Assembly (NCBI GenBank): GCA_964237235.1 | Contig: CAXSGY010000002.1 | Coordinates: 1 to 64,000, forward strand | Source of the DNA: GCA-002050365 sp964237235 | Lineage (GTDB): Bacteria > Acidobacteriota > Blastocatellia > Pyrinomonadales > Pyrinomonadaceae | DNA length: 64,000 nt | Direction of reading: 5' to 3' | In this document: in pieces, positions 17,601 to 27,175 of the stretch | How the letters are laid out: every line of letters starts with the position of its first letter | How positions within the stretch are numbered: position 1 is the first letter of the stretch | The notes under the pieces: model-generated | Told to the model about the DNA's origin: nothing | The model's database searches: none | Seen by the model: the letters and a program-made list of their open reading frames with translations, nothing else | Translations under genes and position numbers: made by a program

Positions 17601-18692
17601 TTAATTTAATTGAGTGATTTCGTTCGATAAAATTTGCAGTCGTTCTGCGTCGAAAGGCGGCGGCGGTGGCATCTTCGATTTGAGACGGGCAACCCGTCGC
17701 AAAGATTCGTCAATTCTCGATTCGGAAATTTTTCCATCTTCAAATGCCTTCAAAATAAAATTAAACCCTTCGCGGATCGAAAGCGGACTGGCGCAAATCG
17801 CAAGCATATCAACGCCCGCCAAAATCGCCAGCAGACACGCTTCGCCGATTCCGTAGTTTTTAACAATCGCGCCCATTTCAAGGTCGTCGGTAATCGTCAA
17901 ACCTTGAAAATTCAGTTCCACGCGCAGCAATTTTGTAACAATATTAAAACTCAATGAAGACGGTAAAAGTTTGCCATTCTCATCGGTTTCCTGCAAGTCA
18001 AAGCGCGGAAAAGAAGCGTGCGCGATCATTACCGAATCAACTTCCGCATCTTCAAAAAGGCGACGGTAGGGAAGTAAATCAATTTCAAACAACTCCTCGC
18101 GGGTCAAATAAACAATCGGTAATTCCTCGTGCGAATCAATCGCGCTCGCGCCCAAACCCGGAAAATGTTTCAAACAGTTGAGACATTCTTTTGATCTCAA
18201 ACCTTCCAGATATTTCGCGGCAAATTCCGCGACTTCGCTTTTGGTTTTGCCGAACGCTCTCGAATAAAGACCGTTATAGGTTTTCGAGCGTGATTCATCT
18301 ATCACGTCAACAACCGGCGCGAAATTCATATTAAAGCCTAAAATCCGAATGATTTCGCCGGTGATTTCAGCGAGAGTTTTCGCATCGTCAGGTGTTTTTA
18401 AAGAACTCGGCGCAGGCATCGGCGCAACGAGGCGGCGCAGGCGATCAACCAGACCGCCTTCCTGGTCGAGGCTTAAAAGCGGCTCAACACCGGAAATCGC
18501 CCTTATGTTTTCGAGCAAATTTCTGGTTTGCGCGGCTTCAATAATGTTTCTCGAAAATAAACAAACGCCGCCGGGTAATATATCTTTTAGAAAATCTTTC
18601 GTATCGGCGTTTATCGACGTATCTGGAATTCCGATGAAAAATAATTGACCGATTTTTTGTTCAAGCGGTAAATTTAAAATGTCTTCGAGCAT
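17601..18692 (-). CDS. nagZ: Glycoside hydrolase family 3, NagZ-like beta-N-acetylhexosaminidase
   Basis: Diagnostic GH3/NagZ segments are present: LLSLDQEGGLVDRL near residue 75, KHFPGLGASAIDSHEELP near 158-175 (the KHFPG..DSH catalytic loop), MIAHASFPRFD and LTITDDLEMGAI containing the nucleophile Asp near 267. NagZ removes GlcNAc from muropeptides during peptidoglycan recycling. There is no signal peptide, so the enzyme is cytoplasmic. At 363 residues it is slightly longer than the typical 330-340. It sits between mutS (93 bases upstream) and the peptide-binding lipoprotein (18 bases downstream) on the same strand; pairing with a peptide-binding protein fits cell-wall recycling. Confidence 0.85.
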   Translation of the reverse strand: MLEDILNLPLEQKIGQLFFIGIPDTSINADTKDFLKDILPGGVCLFSRNIIEAAQTRNLLENIRAISGVEPLLSLDQEGGLVDRLRRLVAPMPAPSSLKTPDDAKTLAEITGEIIRILGFNMNFAPVVDVIDESRSKTYNGLYSRAFGKTKSEVAEFAAKYLEGLRSKECLNCLKHFPGLGASAIDSHEELPIVYLTREELFEIDLLPYRRLFEDAEVDSVMIAHASFPRFDLQETDENGKLLPSSLSFNIVTKLLRVELNFQGLTITDDLEMGAIVKNYGIGEACLLAILAGVDMLAICASPLSIREGFNFILKAFEDGKISESRIDESLRRVARLKSKMPPPPPFDAERLQILSNEITQLN

Positions 18693-18785
18693 AATAAAAT
18701 CATCAAAATATGAAACAGAAGCTAAAGTAAATAATTAAAAGTTGGGATGCCTACGTCTCAAGTAACTTCTAAACTAATTACTGAG

Positions 18786-21476
18786 TTAAATAATTCGTTT
18801 TTGAAGTATTTTCAGAAAATCCTTCATTTCAGCGACGGTCATCTCGTCAATTTTAGCATCACGCAATTCGTTAATCACATTTTCATTGGTAATTGCGAAC
18901 AGCGAGAACTGCGCAGCCGTCTTATTTTGAAATGCGCGACCGACTGCCGTTTCGAGCGCAGCGACATTATTAGATTTGTTTTCCGTAAAAACTGCTAATT
19001 CGTATTGTTCTAATTTGGCTAAAACAGATTTGGCGCGGGCAATTGTTTGTGAAGGCAGACCAGCTAATTGCGCGACGGCGATGCCGTATGATTTTGATGC
19101 TTTACCGCGTTTTAATTTGTGTAAAAATACGACTTCGCCGTCTTTTTCGGCGGCTAAAACCTGATAGTTATTTGCGCCCGGCAGATTTTCTGCCAATTCC
19201 GTCAATTCGTGATAGTGCGTCGCAAACAAAGTTTTTGCCGAATGGTTCGGCGAATTATGCAGGTATTCGGCAACCGCCCAGGCAATCGAAAGCCCGTCGA
19301 AAGTCGAAGTTCCGCGCCCGATTTCGTCAAGCAGAATCAAGCTGCGCGGCGTAGCGTTGTGCAGAATAGCAGCGGTTTCGGTCATCTCGACCATAAACGT
19401 CGAGCGACCGGAAGCCAAATCGTCCGATGCGCCGACGCGTGTCCAGACACGGTCAATAATCGGTAATTTTGCGGAAGCGGCGGGAACGAAGGAACCGATC
19501 TGCGCGAGAATTTGTATCAAAGCGATCTGGCGCAGAATCGTTGATTTACCGCCCATATTCGGACCCGTGATGATTAAAAGCCGGTCGGTTGAGTTATTCA
19601 TCAACAAATCGTTCGGGATAAAAGCCTCGCTGCTGAACGCCTCAATTATCGCGTGTCGTCCCGCTGTAATTTCGATTTCGTCGCCGTCGTGCAAAGCCGG
19701 CAGCGAATAATTACGCTGCGTCGCGACTTCCGCGAGACTCGCCAGCGCGTCTAATGTTGCAAGGGCGCGGGCGGTTGATTGCAAACTTTTCGTTTCCTTT
19801 TGCACGGCGGCGCGGATTTTGAGGAAAATTTCAGTTTCGAGTTCCTTGATTTTTTCGTCCGCGCCGAGAACCTTCGTTTCCCATTCCTTCAATTCAGGCG
19901 TGGTATATCTTTCGGCGTTCGTCAAGGTCTGTCGCCGCTCGTAATTTTCCGGCACGCGGTTTAGATTGCCTTTCGAGATTTCGATAAAATAACCGAAGAC
20001 GCTATTAAATTTTATTTTCAGATTGGCGATGCCGGTGCGCTTTTTTTCCTCGTCCTCAAACGCGGCGATAATCTGTTTGGCGGAATTGGAGACGGTTCGC
20101 AAATCATCTAAATCGGAATCGTAATTTTCTCGAATCACGCCGCCGTCGTTGAAGTTAACCGGCGGTTCATCGCAAATTGCCGATTCGATTAAGTTTTTGA
20201 TTTCGGGAAACTCGAAAATGTTTTCGCTCAAAACTTGCAGCAAAAGACTCTGCGCGTCTGATAACGTTTGGTTGATAAATGGGGTTTTGGAAATAGAGGT
20301 TTTTAAAGCAAGTAAATCTCTGGGTGTCGCGTTGCCGAGATTTAATCTGCCGACTAATCTTTCCAAATCGTAAACTTCCTTTAATAAAAACCTCAGCTTG
20401 TCGCGCAGAATCGAATCGGTCAGTTCGGAAACGGCGGATTGTCTGGTTTGAATTTCGCTGCGCCGGATCGAAGGACGCAGAAGCCAAGAGCGCAGAAGCC
20501 GCGCGCCCATTCCGGTGACGGTTTGGTCTATGACGTTGAGCAAAGTGCGTCTGCCTTTGACGTTATTCGATTCGACGATTTCGAGATTGCGGAGAGTGAT
20601 CGCGTCGAGAACCATAAAATCGCTGCTTTCAAAAAAATTAATTTCGGCGATGTGTTCGGCGGCGGCTCTCTGCGTTTCGCGGGCATAACGCAGACACGCT
20701 CCGGCGGCGCGGACGGCTTCAAGTTTGCCTTCCAGACCGAAACCCTTCAAATCCTTCACGCCGAATTGTTTTGATAAAAGAGTTTCGCAGTCGTCGAATT
20801 GAAAAAGCCATTCGTCTAATTTCGTCAAAGCGGCGGCAAATTTTGTTTGCGGCGGCGCGATGGAAACGACGTTGCCCGGTTCGGGATTCGCTGGCGCGAT
20901 TAGATTGCCGAACGAAGTTTCGACTAATTTCTGAAACGATTCGGGAAATAAAATCTCGCGCGGCGCGTAGGATTCGATGTCGGCGCGGATTTTCGTCCAG
21001 CCGTCCGCGCCGGAGATTTGCGTGACGGAAAATTCGCCGGTCGAAAGTTCTAAAAAAGCCGCGGCGTAATTTTCGCCCGCGCCGCAAACCGCCGCCAGAT
21101 AAACGGATTCCTTCGCTTCGTTCAATTGCGGGTCAACCGCCGTGCCGGGCGTGATGACGCGGACGACTTCGCGTTTGACGAGCTTTACGCCTTTGCCGGC
21201 TTCTTCGGCTTGCTCGCAAATGGCGACGCGAAAGCCTTTTTTGACGAGTTTTGAAATATAACCGGCGGCGGAATGATGCGGAACGCCGCACATCGGAACC
21301 GGATTTCTCGAATCTTTATGCCGCGCCGTCAGAGTGATGTCGAGTTCGCGCGCGCCCGTCACCGCGTCTTCGTTAAAAAGCTCGTAAAAATCGCCGAGCC
21401 GAAAGAACAGGAGCGTTCCCGGATACTGCTTTTTTATTTCGTGATACTGCCGAAGCATCGGAGTCGAGTTTTCCAT
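18786..21476 (-). CDS. mutS: DNA mismatch repair protein MutS
   Basis: A full-length MutS (896 aa). The N-terminal mismatch-binding motif is LGDFYELFNEDA (Phe and Glu that contact the mismatch, residues 27-38). The connector and lever domains follow, then the ATPase with Walker A GPNMGGKST (about 636-644), ILLDEIGRGTSTFDG and the FATHYHEL switch. The C-terminal dimerisation tail is also present. It recognises mispaired bases and recruits MutL, which is not in the window. The start ATG 21476 faces the exopolysaccharide operon, giving a 237-base divergent intergenic region. One copy of the dispersed GCGTCTGATAACG motif lies inside the gene at 20254. Confidence 0.97.
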   Translation of the reverse strand: MENSTPMLRQYHEIKKQYPGTLLFFRLGDFYELFNEDAVTGARELDITLTARHKDSRNPVPMCGVPHHSAAGYISKLVKKGFRVAICEQAEEAGKGVKLVKREVVRVITPGTAVDPQLNEAKESVYLAAVCGAGENYAAAFLELSTGEFSVTQISGADGWTKIRADIESYAPREILFPESFQKLVETSFGNLIAPANPEPGNVVSIAPPQTKFAAALTKLDEWLFQFDDCETLLSKQFGVKDLKGFGLEGKLEAVRAAGACLRYARETQRAAAEHIAEINFFESSDFMVLDAITLRNLEIVESNNVKGRRTLLNVIDQTVTGMGARLLRSWLLRPSIRRSEIQTRQSAVSELTDSILRDKLRFLLKEVYDLERLVGRLNLGNATPRDLLALKTSISKTPFINQTLSDAQSLLLQVLSENIFEFPEIKNLIESAICDEPPVNFNDGGVIRENYDSDLDDLRTVSNSAKQIIAAFEDEEKKRTGIANLKIKFNSVFGYFIEISKGNLNRVPENYERRQTLTNAERYTTPELKEWETKVLGADEKIKELETEIFLKIRAAVQKETKSLQSTARALATLDALASLAEVATQRNYSLPALHDGDEIEITAGRHAIIEAFSSEAFIPNDLLMNNSTDRLLIITGPNMGGKSTILRQIALIQILAQIGSFVPAASAKLPIIDRVWTRVGASDDLASGRSTFMVEMTETAAILHNATPRSLILLDEIGRGTSTFDGLSIAWAVAEYLHNSPNHSAKTLFATHYHELTELAENLPGANNYQVLAAEKDGEVVFLHKLKRGKASKSYGIAVAQLAGLPSQTIARAKSVLAKLEQYELAVFTENKSNNVAALETAVGRAFQNKTAAQFSLFAITNENVINELRDAKIDEMTVAEMKDFLKILQKRII
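20254..20266 (+). repeat. Dispersed motif GCGTCTGATAACG, copy 1
   Basis: Exact copy inside mutS, antisense to the gene. Confidence 0.8.
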
Positions 21477-21713
21477 AATTTGTTTGAGAGAAAAAGTTTA
21501 ACTTAAACCGGCAGTTTTGTGAAAATCCGCCCGCCCTGTAAATAAAGGATTAGCCGACTACAATTTTCCAACGCGTTTTGATATGATGCTTTTTTTCAAA
21601 TTATTTTGTTACAATCGGTTTGCGACGAAAAAAATATAAACTTTTGTAACCGAAACCGAATCATAAAACTCTAGCTTCCTTCCGAAGAAATTAAAAATTT
21701 TTGGAGTAATAAA

Positions 21714-22751
21714 ATGAAAGTATTGAAGTTTTTAGCGATATTTTTTGCCGTTATATTATTAAACGATATTTACGTCGGCAAAGCCGTTGGACAAATTAAA
21801 ACTGATAATCAAACAACCGACAAAACGCCGCTAGTCGTGCAATCTTCCCGCACCGCGTCGGACAACCAAATTCCGAACGACAATCAAACGACCGAAAAAT
21901 ATCGAATCGGATTTCAGGACACAATTGAGATTCAAGTCGCAAAACACGCGGATTTATCGGGAGTTTTTAATATAAACTCCGACGGAACGATTTTACTGCC
22001 GCGCATGGAAAAGTCGATTGTCGCCGTTTGTAAAACGGAGCGTGAATTAGGAGAGGCTATTGCGACCATTTATCGCGCCAGCATTTTACAAAATCCCTTC
22101 GTAAACGTTCGGGTTGTTGATCAAAGGTCTCAATCGTTTGCGGTAATCGGTGCTGTTGAGAAGCCCGGAAGTTTCTTTTTAAATCGTCGCGTTCGACTTC
22201 TCGAATTAGTTGCCATGGCGGGCGGTCAAAAAATTGACAAAGCCGGAGCGATTAAAATCGCGCGAACCGGCAATTATAACGGCTGCAATACAAATTATAC
22301 ATCCGAGAATGAAAACGATCTGAAAATTCTGACTTTTAGTTCAAAAGACGTTATGTCAGCTAAAGAAAATCCCTGGTTAGAACCAGGCGATATAGTTTCT
22401 GTTTTGGAAGCCGAAGAAGCATATGTCGTCGGAAATGTAAAAAAACCAGGTAAAATTTTGCTCAAAAATCCGGTTACCCTGACGCAAGCTATCGCCGCCG
22501 CCGAAGGTTTGGATGATACTGCCAAAACTAGCAAAATAATTATTCAGAGACAAGACGACAATAGTTCCGCCAAAAAAGAATTGGCTTTTAATCTGAAAGA
22601 TATACGCGATAAGAAAATTCCCGACCCGCAATTACAAGGTAATGATATTGTTGAAGTTTCCAATGACGGCACAAAGACGGCGCGGAAAAAAGTTATTGAT
22701 GCTTTTACGGGCGGACTAGGAAATGTCTTTTTAAGAGTTCCTTCTTTATAG
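21714..22751 (+). CDS. Polysaccharide export outer-membrane protein, Wza-like
   Basis: The protein begins with a Sec-type signal (hydrophobic stretch about 5-20) but lacks the lipobox Cys seen in enteric Wza. It has a Poly_export domain (YRIGFQDTIEIQV, GVFNINSDGTILLPRM, about 64-130) and two SLBB repeats (FAVIGAVEKPGSFFLNRRV near 145 and YVVGNVKKPGKILL near 237). These form the periplasmic/outer-membrane channel for polysaccharide export. GGAG precedes ATG 21714. It is the first gene of the long exopolysaccharide run and is 6 bases ahead of the tyrosine kinase gene, its usual partner. Confidence 0.9.
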   Translation: MKVLKFLAIFFAVILLNDIYVGKAVGQIKTDNQTTDKTPLVVQSSRTASDNQIPNDNQTTEKYRIGFQDTIEIQVAKHADLSGVFNINSDGTILLPRMEKSIVAVCKTERELGEAIATIYRASILQNPFVNVRVVDQRSQSFAVIGAVEKPGSFFLNRRVRLLELVAMAGGQKIDKAGAIKIARTGNYNGCNTNYTSENENDLKILTFSSKDVMSAKENPWLEPGDIVSVLEAEEAYVVGNVKKPGKILLKNPVTLTQAIAAAEGLDDTAKTSKIIIQRQDDNSSAKKELAFNLKDIRDKKIPDPQLQGNDIVEVSNDGTKTARKKVIDAFTGGLGNVFLRVPSL

Positions 22752-22757
22752 GTTGAA

Positions 22758-25241
22758 ATGAAAGATACGAGAGAAATTATTCCGAGACAAGTAGAAGCGG
22801 TCGAGTTTGATCGTCCGTTCGAGCCGCCTCCGTCCACTGCAAACGGCGGATACGGCGCGTATCGCAATGTCGGCACGCCGGATGGTTTTCAACTGACGAC
22901 CTACTGGCGGATCATTCGTAAAAGATTCTGGCTGGTCGTCGGTATTACGGTCTTGGCGACGACGCTGACCGCTATTTATATGGCGCGGAAGCCGAGCATC
23001 TATTCGGCGAAAGCGACCGTTCAGGTTGATTTGGAGCAAACGAATCCCGATCTTGTCACGACTAATCAAACGTCGAGACTGTCCAATCCCGATCCGGCAT
23101 ATTTCAATACGCAGCTTCAACTGCTCGGCAGCGAAAGTCTTCTGCGGCGCGTGGTTAAAGAATTAAGTCTTGACACAAATAAGGAATTTCAAAAAGCGAA
23201 AACCGACAATTCGGTTTCGACTCTGCGTTCGATTCTAAAGGCGGTCGGTTTAGCCAGCGACGACGTGAAAAAAACCACCGGCGGAGTTGACGAAGTTGCC
23301 GTTTCGCCGAGTTCCAATCTGGCTTCCTCGGAAGAAATTGCCGAAGCAGTGAGGCTCGCGCCCTATGTTGACATCATCAAGAAAAACCTGAGCATTGATC
23401 CGGTCAGAGAAACGCGCACAACCAACAAAGATACAAGATTAATTGATGTTTCGTTTAGAAACACAGACCCGGAACTCGCCGCTTATATTGTTAATGGAAT
23501 AGGTGAGGTTTTTACTAAAACCAATCAGGAGAAACGCACCGGAACGAATACCAAAACCAATGGTTTTCTACAGGAACGGATTGCCACGTTACAATCAGAA
23601 ATTAGCGGAAGTGAAAATAAATTATTTAATCTAAATAAAGATGCCGGACGAATTACGACCGATGGCGATCAAACTTTGGCGCAAATCAGCTTATCCACTC
23701 TCAATAAACAATTATTGGATGCCGAGAACACCCGGAAAAACGCGCAAGCCGAATTTGAACAAGTCGGCAAATCGCCGGAAAGTTTAAGTGCCAGAGCCGA
23801 AGAATCAACGGCTCGATACACGACGGAAAGAGAAAATTCGATTCAGGCGTTGATCACCAGCACAAACGTCAAAATCGCTGATTTACAGGCGACGAAATCC
23901 AGATTGTTGGTGGAATATAAAGATGGCTCCGATGAAATTAAGGAATACGACCGGCAAATTGAAACTCTCCAAAACGAAATCAAAAAAGCCGTCGCCGATA
24001 ACGAGCAAAATTTAGCCGATTTTCGCAAACGAGCGACTGCCGATTTGCTAAACAATCTAAAAACAAAATATTTGCAGGCGAAGAATGCCGAAGACAGTCT
24101 GCGCGTATCGTTCGACAAACAATTCAGTGAGGCGCAAGGTCAAAACCAATCGGCGGTGACGCTTAATCTATTAAAGCAGGATATTGACACTAAAAAGGGC
24201 TTTCTAAAAGAGTTACTCGATAAGCAGCGCGGAAACGATGTGGCTGCTGCCGGAACGGGAAATAACGTCAGCATCGCGGAAATCGCTCTGCCATCGGACA
24301 TTCCGGTCGCGCCGCGTCGTCTGACGACCGTTTTGGCGGCGATGTTTCTTTCGACGCTTTTTGGAATGGGTTTGGCTTTATTTCTCGAATATCTCGACGA
24401 TACGATTCGCACGACCGAAGAAATCGAGACTTATTTGCAGCTTCCCGCACTGGCGGCGATTCCGCGCATTGATTCGATGCCGAAACGCCGTCTGCTGCTC
24501 GTCGGCGGATCAAATGATGAAGAAGCGGCGAATCCGACGAGCGAGCTTTTGATTCATAACGATTCGCGCTCTTCTCTGGCAGAAGCGTATCGTCAACTCA
24601 GAACTTCGATTTTGCTTTCGACCGCCGGACACGCGCCCAAATCGCTTTTGATAACTTCGAGCCTGCCGGCGGAAGGCAAAACGACGACTGCCATTAATAC
24701 GGCAATCAGCCTGGCGCAAACCGGCGCAAAGGTTTTGATAATTGATGCCGATATGCGCCGTCCGCGCCTGCATTCGATTTTCAACATCAGCAACGCGCAG
24801 GGTTTAAGCACGCTTTTATCAAACGAGCTTTCCGACGAAACCTTTCTGCAAAGCATCGGTTACGATGAGGAAGCCAAGCTGAATTTATTGCCGTCGGGTC
24901 CGGTGCCGCCGAACCCGGCGGAATTAATTGCTTCGGAACAAATGTCGAATTTGATGAAAATGTTGCAGAAAAACTTTACGCACATTGTTGTGGATTCGCC
25001 GCCCATCGCTTCATTTACCGACGGCGTTTTAATTGCTTCGATGGTGGACGGCGTGATTTTAGTCGTTAATGCGGGCAAAAGTTCGCGGCAAATCGTTCGT
25101 CGTTCGAGACAGCTTTTGATGGACATCGGCGCGAAGGTTTTCGGCGTGGTTCTCAACAACGTCAATCTGCGGTCGCAGGATAATTATTATTATTATCAAA
25201 GCTATTATCACCGCGATAATTACCGAAGCGATGAAGAGTAA
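22758..25241 (+). CDS. Polysaccharide co-polymerase / bacterial tyrosine autokinase, Wzc-like
   Basis: An 827-residue BY-kinase. The N-terminal Wzz domain has a membrane helix near 53-75 and is followed by a long periplasmic coiled-coil region. A second membrane helix comes near 520-540 (LTTVLAAMFLSTLFGMGLAL). The cytoplasmic kinase has Walker A SLPAEGKTTTA (about 637-647), Walker A' VLIIDADMRRPRLH, and Walker B HIVVDSPPI. The tail is rich in tyrosine (DNYYYYQSYYHRDNY), the site of trans-autophosphorylation that controls chain length and export. Together with the Wza-like protein upstream it forms the export scaffold. No matching tyrosine phosphatase gene is in the window. Confidence 0.93.
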   Translation: MKDTREIIPRQVEAVEFDRPFEPPPSTANGGYGAYRNVGTPDGFQLTTYWRIIRKRFWLVVGITVLATTLTAIYMARKPSIYSAKATVQVDLEQTNPDLVTTNQTSRLSNPDPAYFNTQLQLLGSESLLRRVVKELSLDTNKEFQKAKTDNSVSTLRSILKAVGLASDDVKKTTGGVDEVAVSPSSNLASSEEIAEAVRLAPYVDIIKKNLSIDPVRETRTTNKDTRLIDVSFRNTDPELAAYIVNGIGEVFTKTNQEKRTGTNTKTNGFLQERIATLQSEISGSENKLFNLNKDAGRITTDGDQTLAQISLSTLNKQLLDAENTRKNAQAEFEQVGKSPESLSARAEESTARYTTERENSIQALITSTNVKIADLQATKSRLLVEYKDGSDEIKEYDRQIETLQNEIKKAVADNEQNLADFRKRATADLLNNLKTKYLQAKNAEDSLRVSFDKQFSEAQGQNQSAVTLNLLKQDIDTKKGFLKELLDKQRGNDVAAAGTGNNVSIAEIALPSDIPVAPRRLTTVLAAMFLSTLFGMGLALFLEYLDDTIRTTEEIETYLQLPALAAIPRIDSMPKRRLLLVGGSNDEEAANPTSELLIHNDSRSSLAEAYRQLRTSILLSTAGHAPKSLLITSSLPAEGKTTTAINTAISLAQTGAKVLIIDADMRRPRLHSIFNISNAQGLSTLLSNELSDETFLQSIGYDEEAKLNLLPSGPVPPNPAELIASEQMSNLMKMLQKNFTHIVVDSPPIASFTDGVLIASMVDGVILVVNAGKSSRQIVRRSRQLLMDIGAKVFGVVLNNVNLRSQDNYYYYQSYYHRDNYRSDEE

Positions 25242-25295
25242 GTAAGCCTAAATATAATACAATCATCGTTTTGAATAAATTATTTCAAGTGTTTT

Positions 25296-26294
25296 ATGAG
25301 TGAACAAACAAAAGTTTTAGTGACCGGTGCGGGCGGATTTATCGGCAGTCATCTGGTCACATATTTGAGGGAAAAGGGTTTTTGGGTGCGCGGCGTGGAT
25401 TTGAAATACCCGGAATTCGCCGAAACCGATGCCGACGAATTTGAAGTTCTCGATTTGCGCCGCTGGGATAATTGTCTGCAGGCGACGCGCGGCATCGAAG
25501 AAGTTTACGCGCTCGCCGCCGATATGGGCGGAATGGGTTTTATATCGAACCATCACGCGCAGATTCTTTATAATAATTCTCTAATTAATCTGCACACGCT
25601 CGAAGCCGCGAAAACCAATAATGTAAAACGTTATCTTTATACGAGTTCGGCTTGCATCTATCCTGAATATTTGCAGGAAGAGGCGGACGTTAAACCTTTA
25701 CGTGAAGAAGATGCGTATCCGGCGCAGCCGCAGGACGCATACGGTTGGGAAAAGCTTGTTTCCGAAATTCTTTGTATGCACTACAAAAACGATTACGGCA
25801 TCGAAACGCGCACGGTTCGCTTTCACAATATTTTCGGCGAAAAGGGAACCTGGCAAGGCGGACGCGAAAAAGCACCGGCGGCGATGTGTCGCAAAATTGC
25901 CGAAGCCAAACTTCTCGGGAAAAACGAAATCGAAATTTGGGGCGACGGCGAACAAACGCGCTCGTTTTGCTATATCGACGATTGTCTCGAAGGAATATAT
26001 CGTTTAATGCGTTCTGATTTTTCCGAGCCTTTGAATTTAGGGCAAGACCGAATGGTCACGATCAACCAGCTCGCCGACATCGTGGCGGAAATTGCCGAAC
26101 TAAAAATTTCCAAAACACACATCGACGGACCGCAGGGCGTGCGCGGCAGAAATTCAGACAATACGAAACTGCGCGAAACGCTCGGTTGGGAGCCTGAAAT
26201 TTCGCTCGAAAAGGGATTGACCGAAACTTATCAGTGGATTGAAAGTCAGGTTAAGGAAAGTTTGCAAAACAAAACCGAAAAGGCGGCGGCTTAA
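25296..26294 (+). CDS. NAD-dependent epimerase, GDP-mannose 3,5-epimerase-like
   Basis: An extended SDR enzyme with nucleotide-binding motif TGAGGFIGSH (residues 10-19), catalytic YGWEK (Tyr and Lys) and the segment AADMGGMGFISNH near 75-88, which is characteristic of GDP-mannose 3,5-epimerases. These convert GDP-mannose to GDP-L-galactose or GDP-L-gulose. Length (332 aa) fits. It lies 54 bases after the BY-kinase gene and supplies a nucleotide sugar for the polysaccharide. The substrate is inferred from the motif; other GDP- or UDP-sugar epimerases remain possible. Confidence 0.82.
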   Translation: MSEQTKVLVTGAGGFIGSHLVTYLREKGFWVRGVDLKYPEFAETDADEFEVLDLRRWDNCLQATRGIEEVYALAADMGGMGFISNHHAQILYNNSLINLHTLEAAKTNNVKRYLYTSSACIYPEYLQEEADVKPLREEDAYPAQPQDAYGWEKLVSEILCMHYKNDYGIETRTVRFHNIFGEKGTWQGGREKAPAAMCRKIAEAKLLGKNEIEIWGDGEQTRSFCYIDDCLEGIYRLMRSDFSEPLNLGQDRMVTINQLADIVAEIAELKISKTHIDGPQGVRGRNSDNTKLRETLGWEPEISLEKGLTETYQWIESQVKESLQNKTEKAAA

Positions 26295-26311
26295 AGAAGA
26301 GTTAAATAAAA

Positions 26312-27145
26312 ATGACGGGATTTTCAGACGTTGCGATTCAGTCGGTCAGAGATTACTGGAATCGGAGACCTTGTAACATACGCCATTCGACCGCCGAAAT
26401 CGGCACGAAAGAATACTTCGATCAAGTCGAAGCGCGCAAATATTTAGTCGAGCCGCATATTCCGGCCTTCGCCGAATTCGAGCGTTGGAAAGGCAAAAAG
26501 GTTTTAGAAATCGGCTGCGGAATCGGCACGGACACGATGAATTTCGCCCGCGCCGGAGCCGATGTAACGGCAATTGATTTATCAAGCGAATCATTAACTC
26601 TCGCCCGCAAACGCGCGGATGTGTTCGGTTTAAGCGACCGGATAAATTTTTACGAAGCGAACGCCGAAAAACTTTCGGAATTCGTTCCGCCGCAAGAATA
26701 CGATCTGATTTATTCGTTCGGCGTAATTCACCATTCGCCGCATCCCGAAAAAATAATCGAACAAATTCGACGGAATTTTGTCCAAACCGGCAGCACTTTA
26801 AAGTTGATGGTTTATTATCGTTATTCCTGGAAGGTTTGGTGGATGTTGATGCTGGAAAAAATGCAGTTTTGGAAGCTCGATGCAATTATTGCCAAACATT
26901 CCGAAGCGCAAACCGGCTGCCCTGTAACTTATTCCTATTCAAAAAAGACCGTCAAAAATCTCATCGGCGATGGCTTCAAAATCAAGGAAAATTACGTCGA
27001 ACATATTTTTCCTTATCGTATTGAAGATTATGTCCAATACAAATATGTCAAAGAATGGTATTGGCGAATGTTGCCGGAAAGCGTTTTTCGACAATTAGAG
27101 AAAAACTTCGGCTGGCATTTATGCGTCACCGCCGAAGCGAAATAG
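26312..27145 (+). CDS. Class I SAM-dependent methyltransferase
   Basis: The SAM-binding motif VLEIGCGIGTDTMNFARAG lies near residues 66-84, followed by VTAIDLSSESL (motif II acid) and YDLIYSFGVIHHSPHP (motif IV). The C-terminal half carries aromatic-rich segments (YYRYSWKVWW) that may form the acceptor pocket. The target is probably a sugar or a lipid-linked glycan given the surrounding genes, but this is not determinable. It starts 17 bases after the epimerase gene. Confidence 0.85.
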   Translation: MTGFSDVAIQSVRDYWNRRPCNIRHSTAEIGTKEYFDQVEARKYLVEPHIPAFAEFERWKGKKVLEIGCGIGTDTMNFARAGADVTAIDLSSESLTLARKRADVFGLSDRINFYEANAEKLSEFVPPQEYDLIYSFGVIHHSPHPEKIIEQIRRNFVQTGSTLKLMVYYRYSWKVWWMLMLEKMQFWKLDAIIAKHSEAQTGCPVTYSYSKKTVKNLIGDGFKIKENYVEHIFPYRIEDYVQYKYVKEWYWRMLPESVFRQLEKNFGWHLCVTAEAK

Positions 27146-27175
27146 ATTATAAAAGATAAGGTAAAAAATTAAGTA

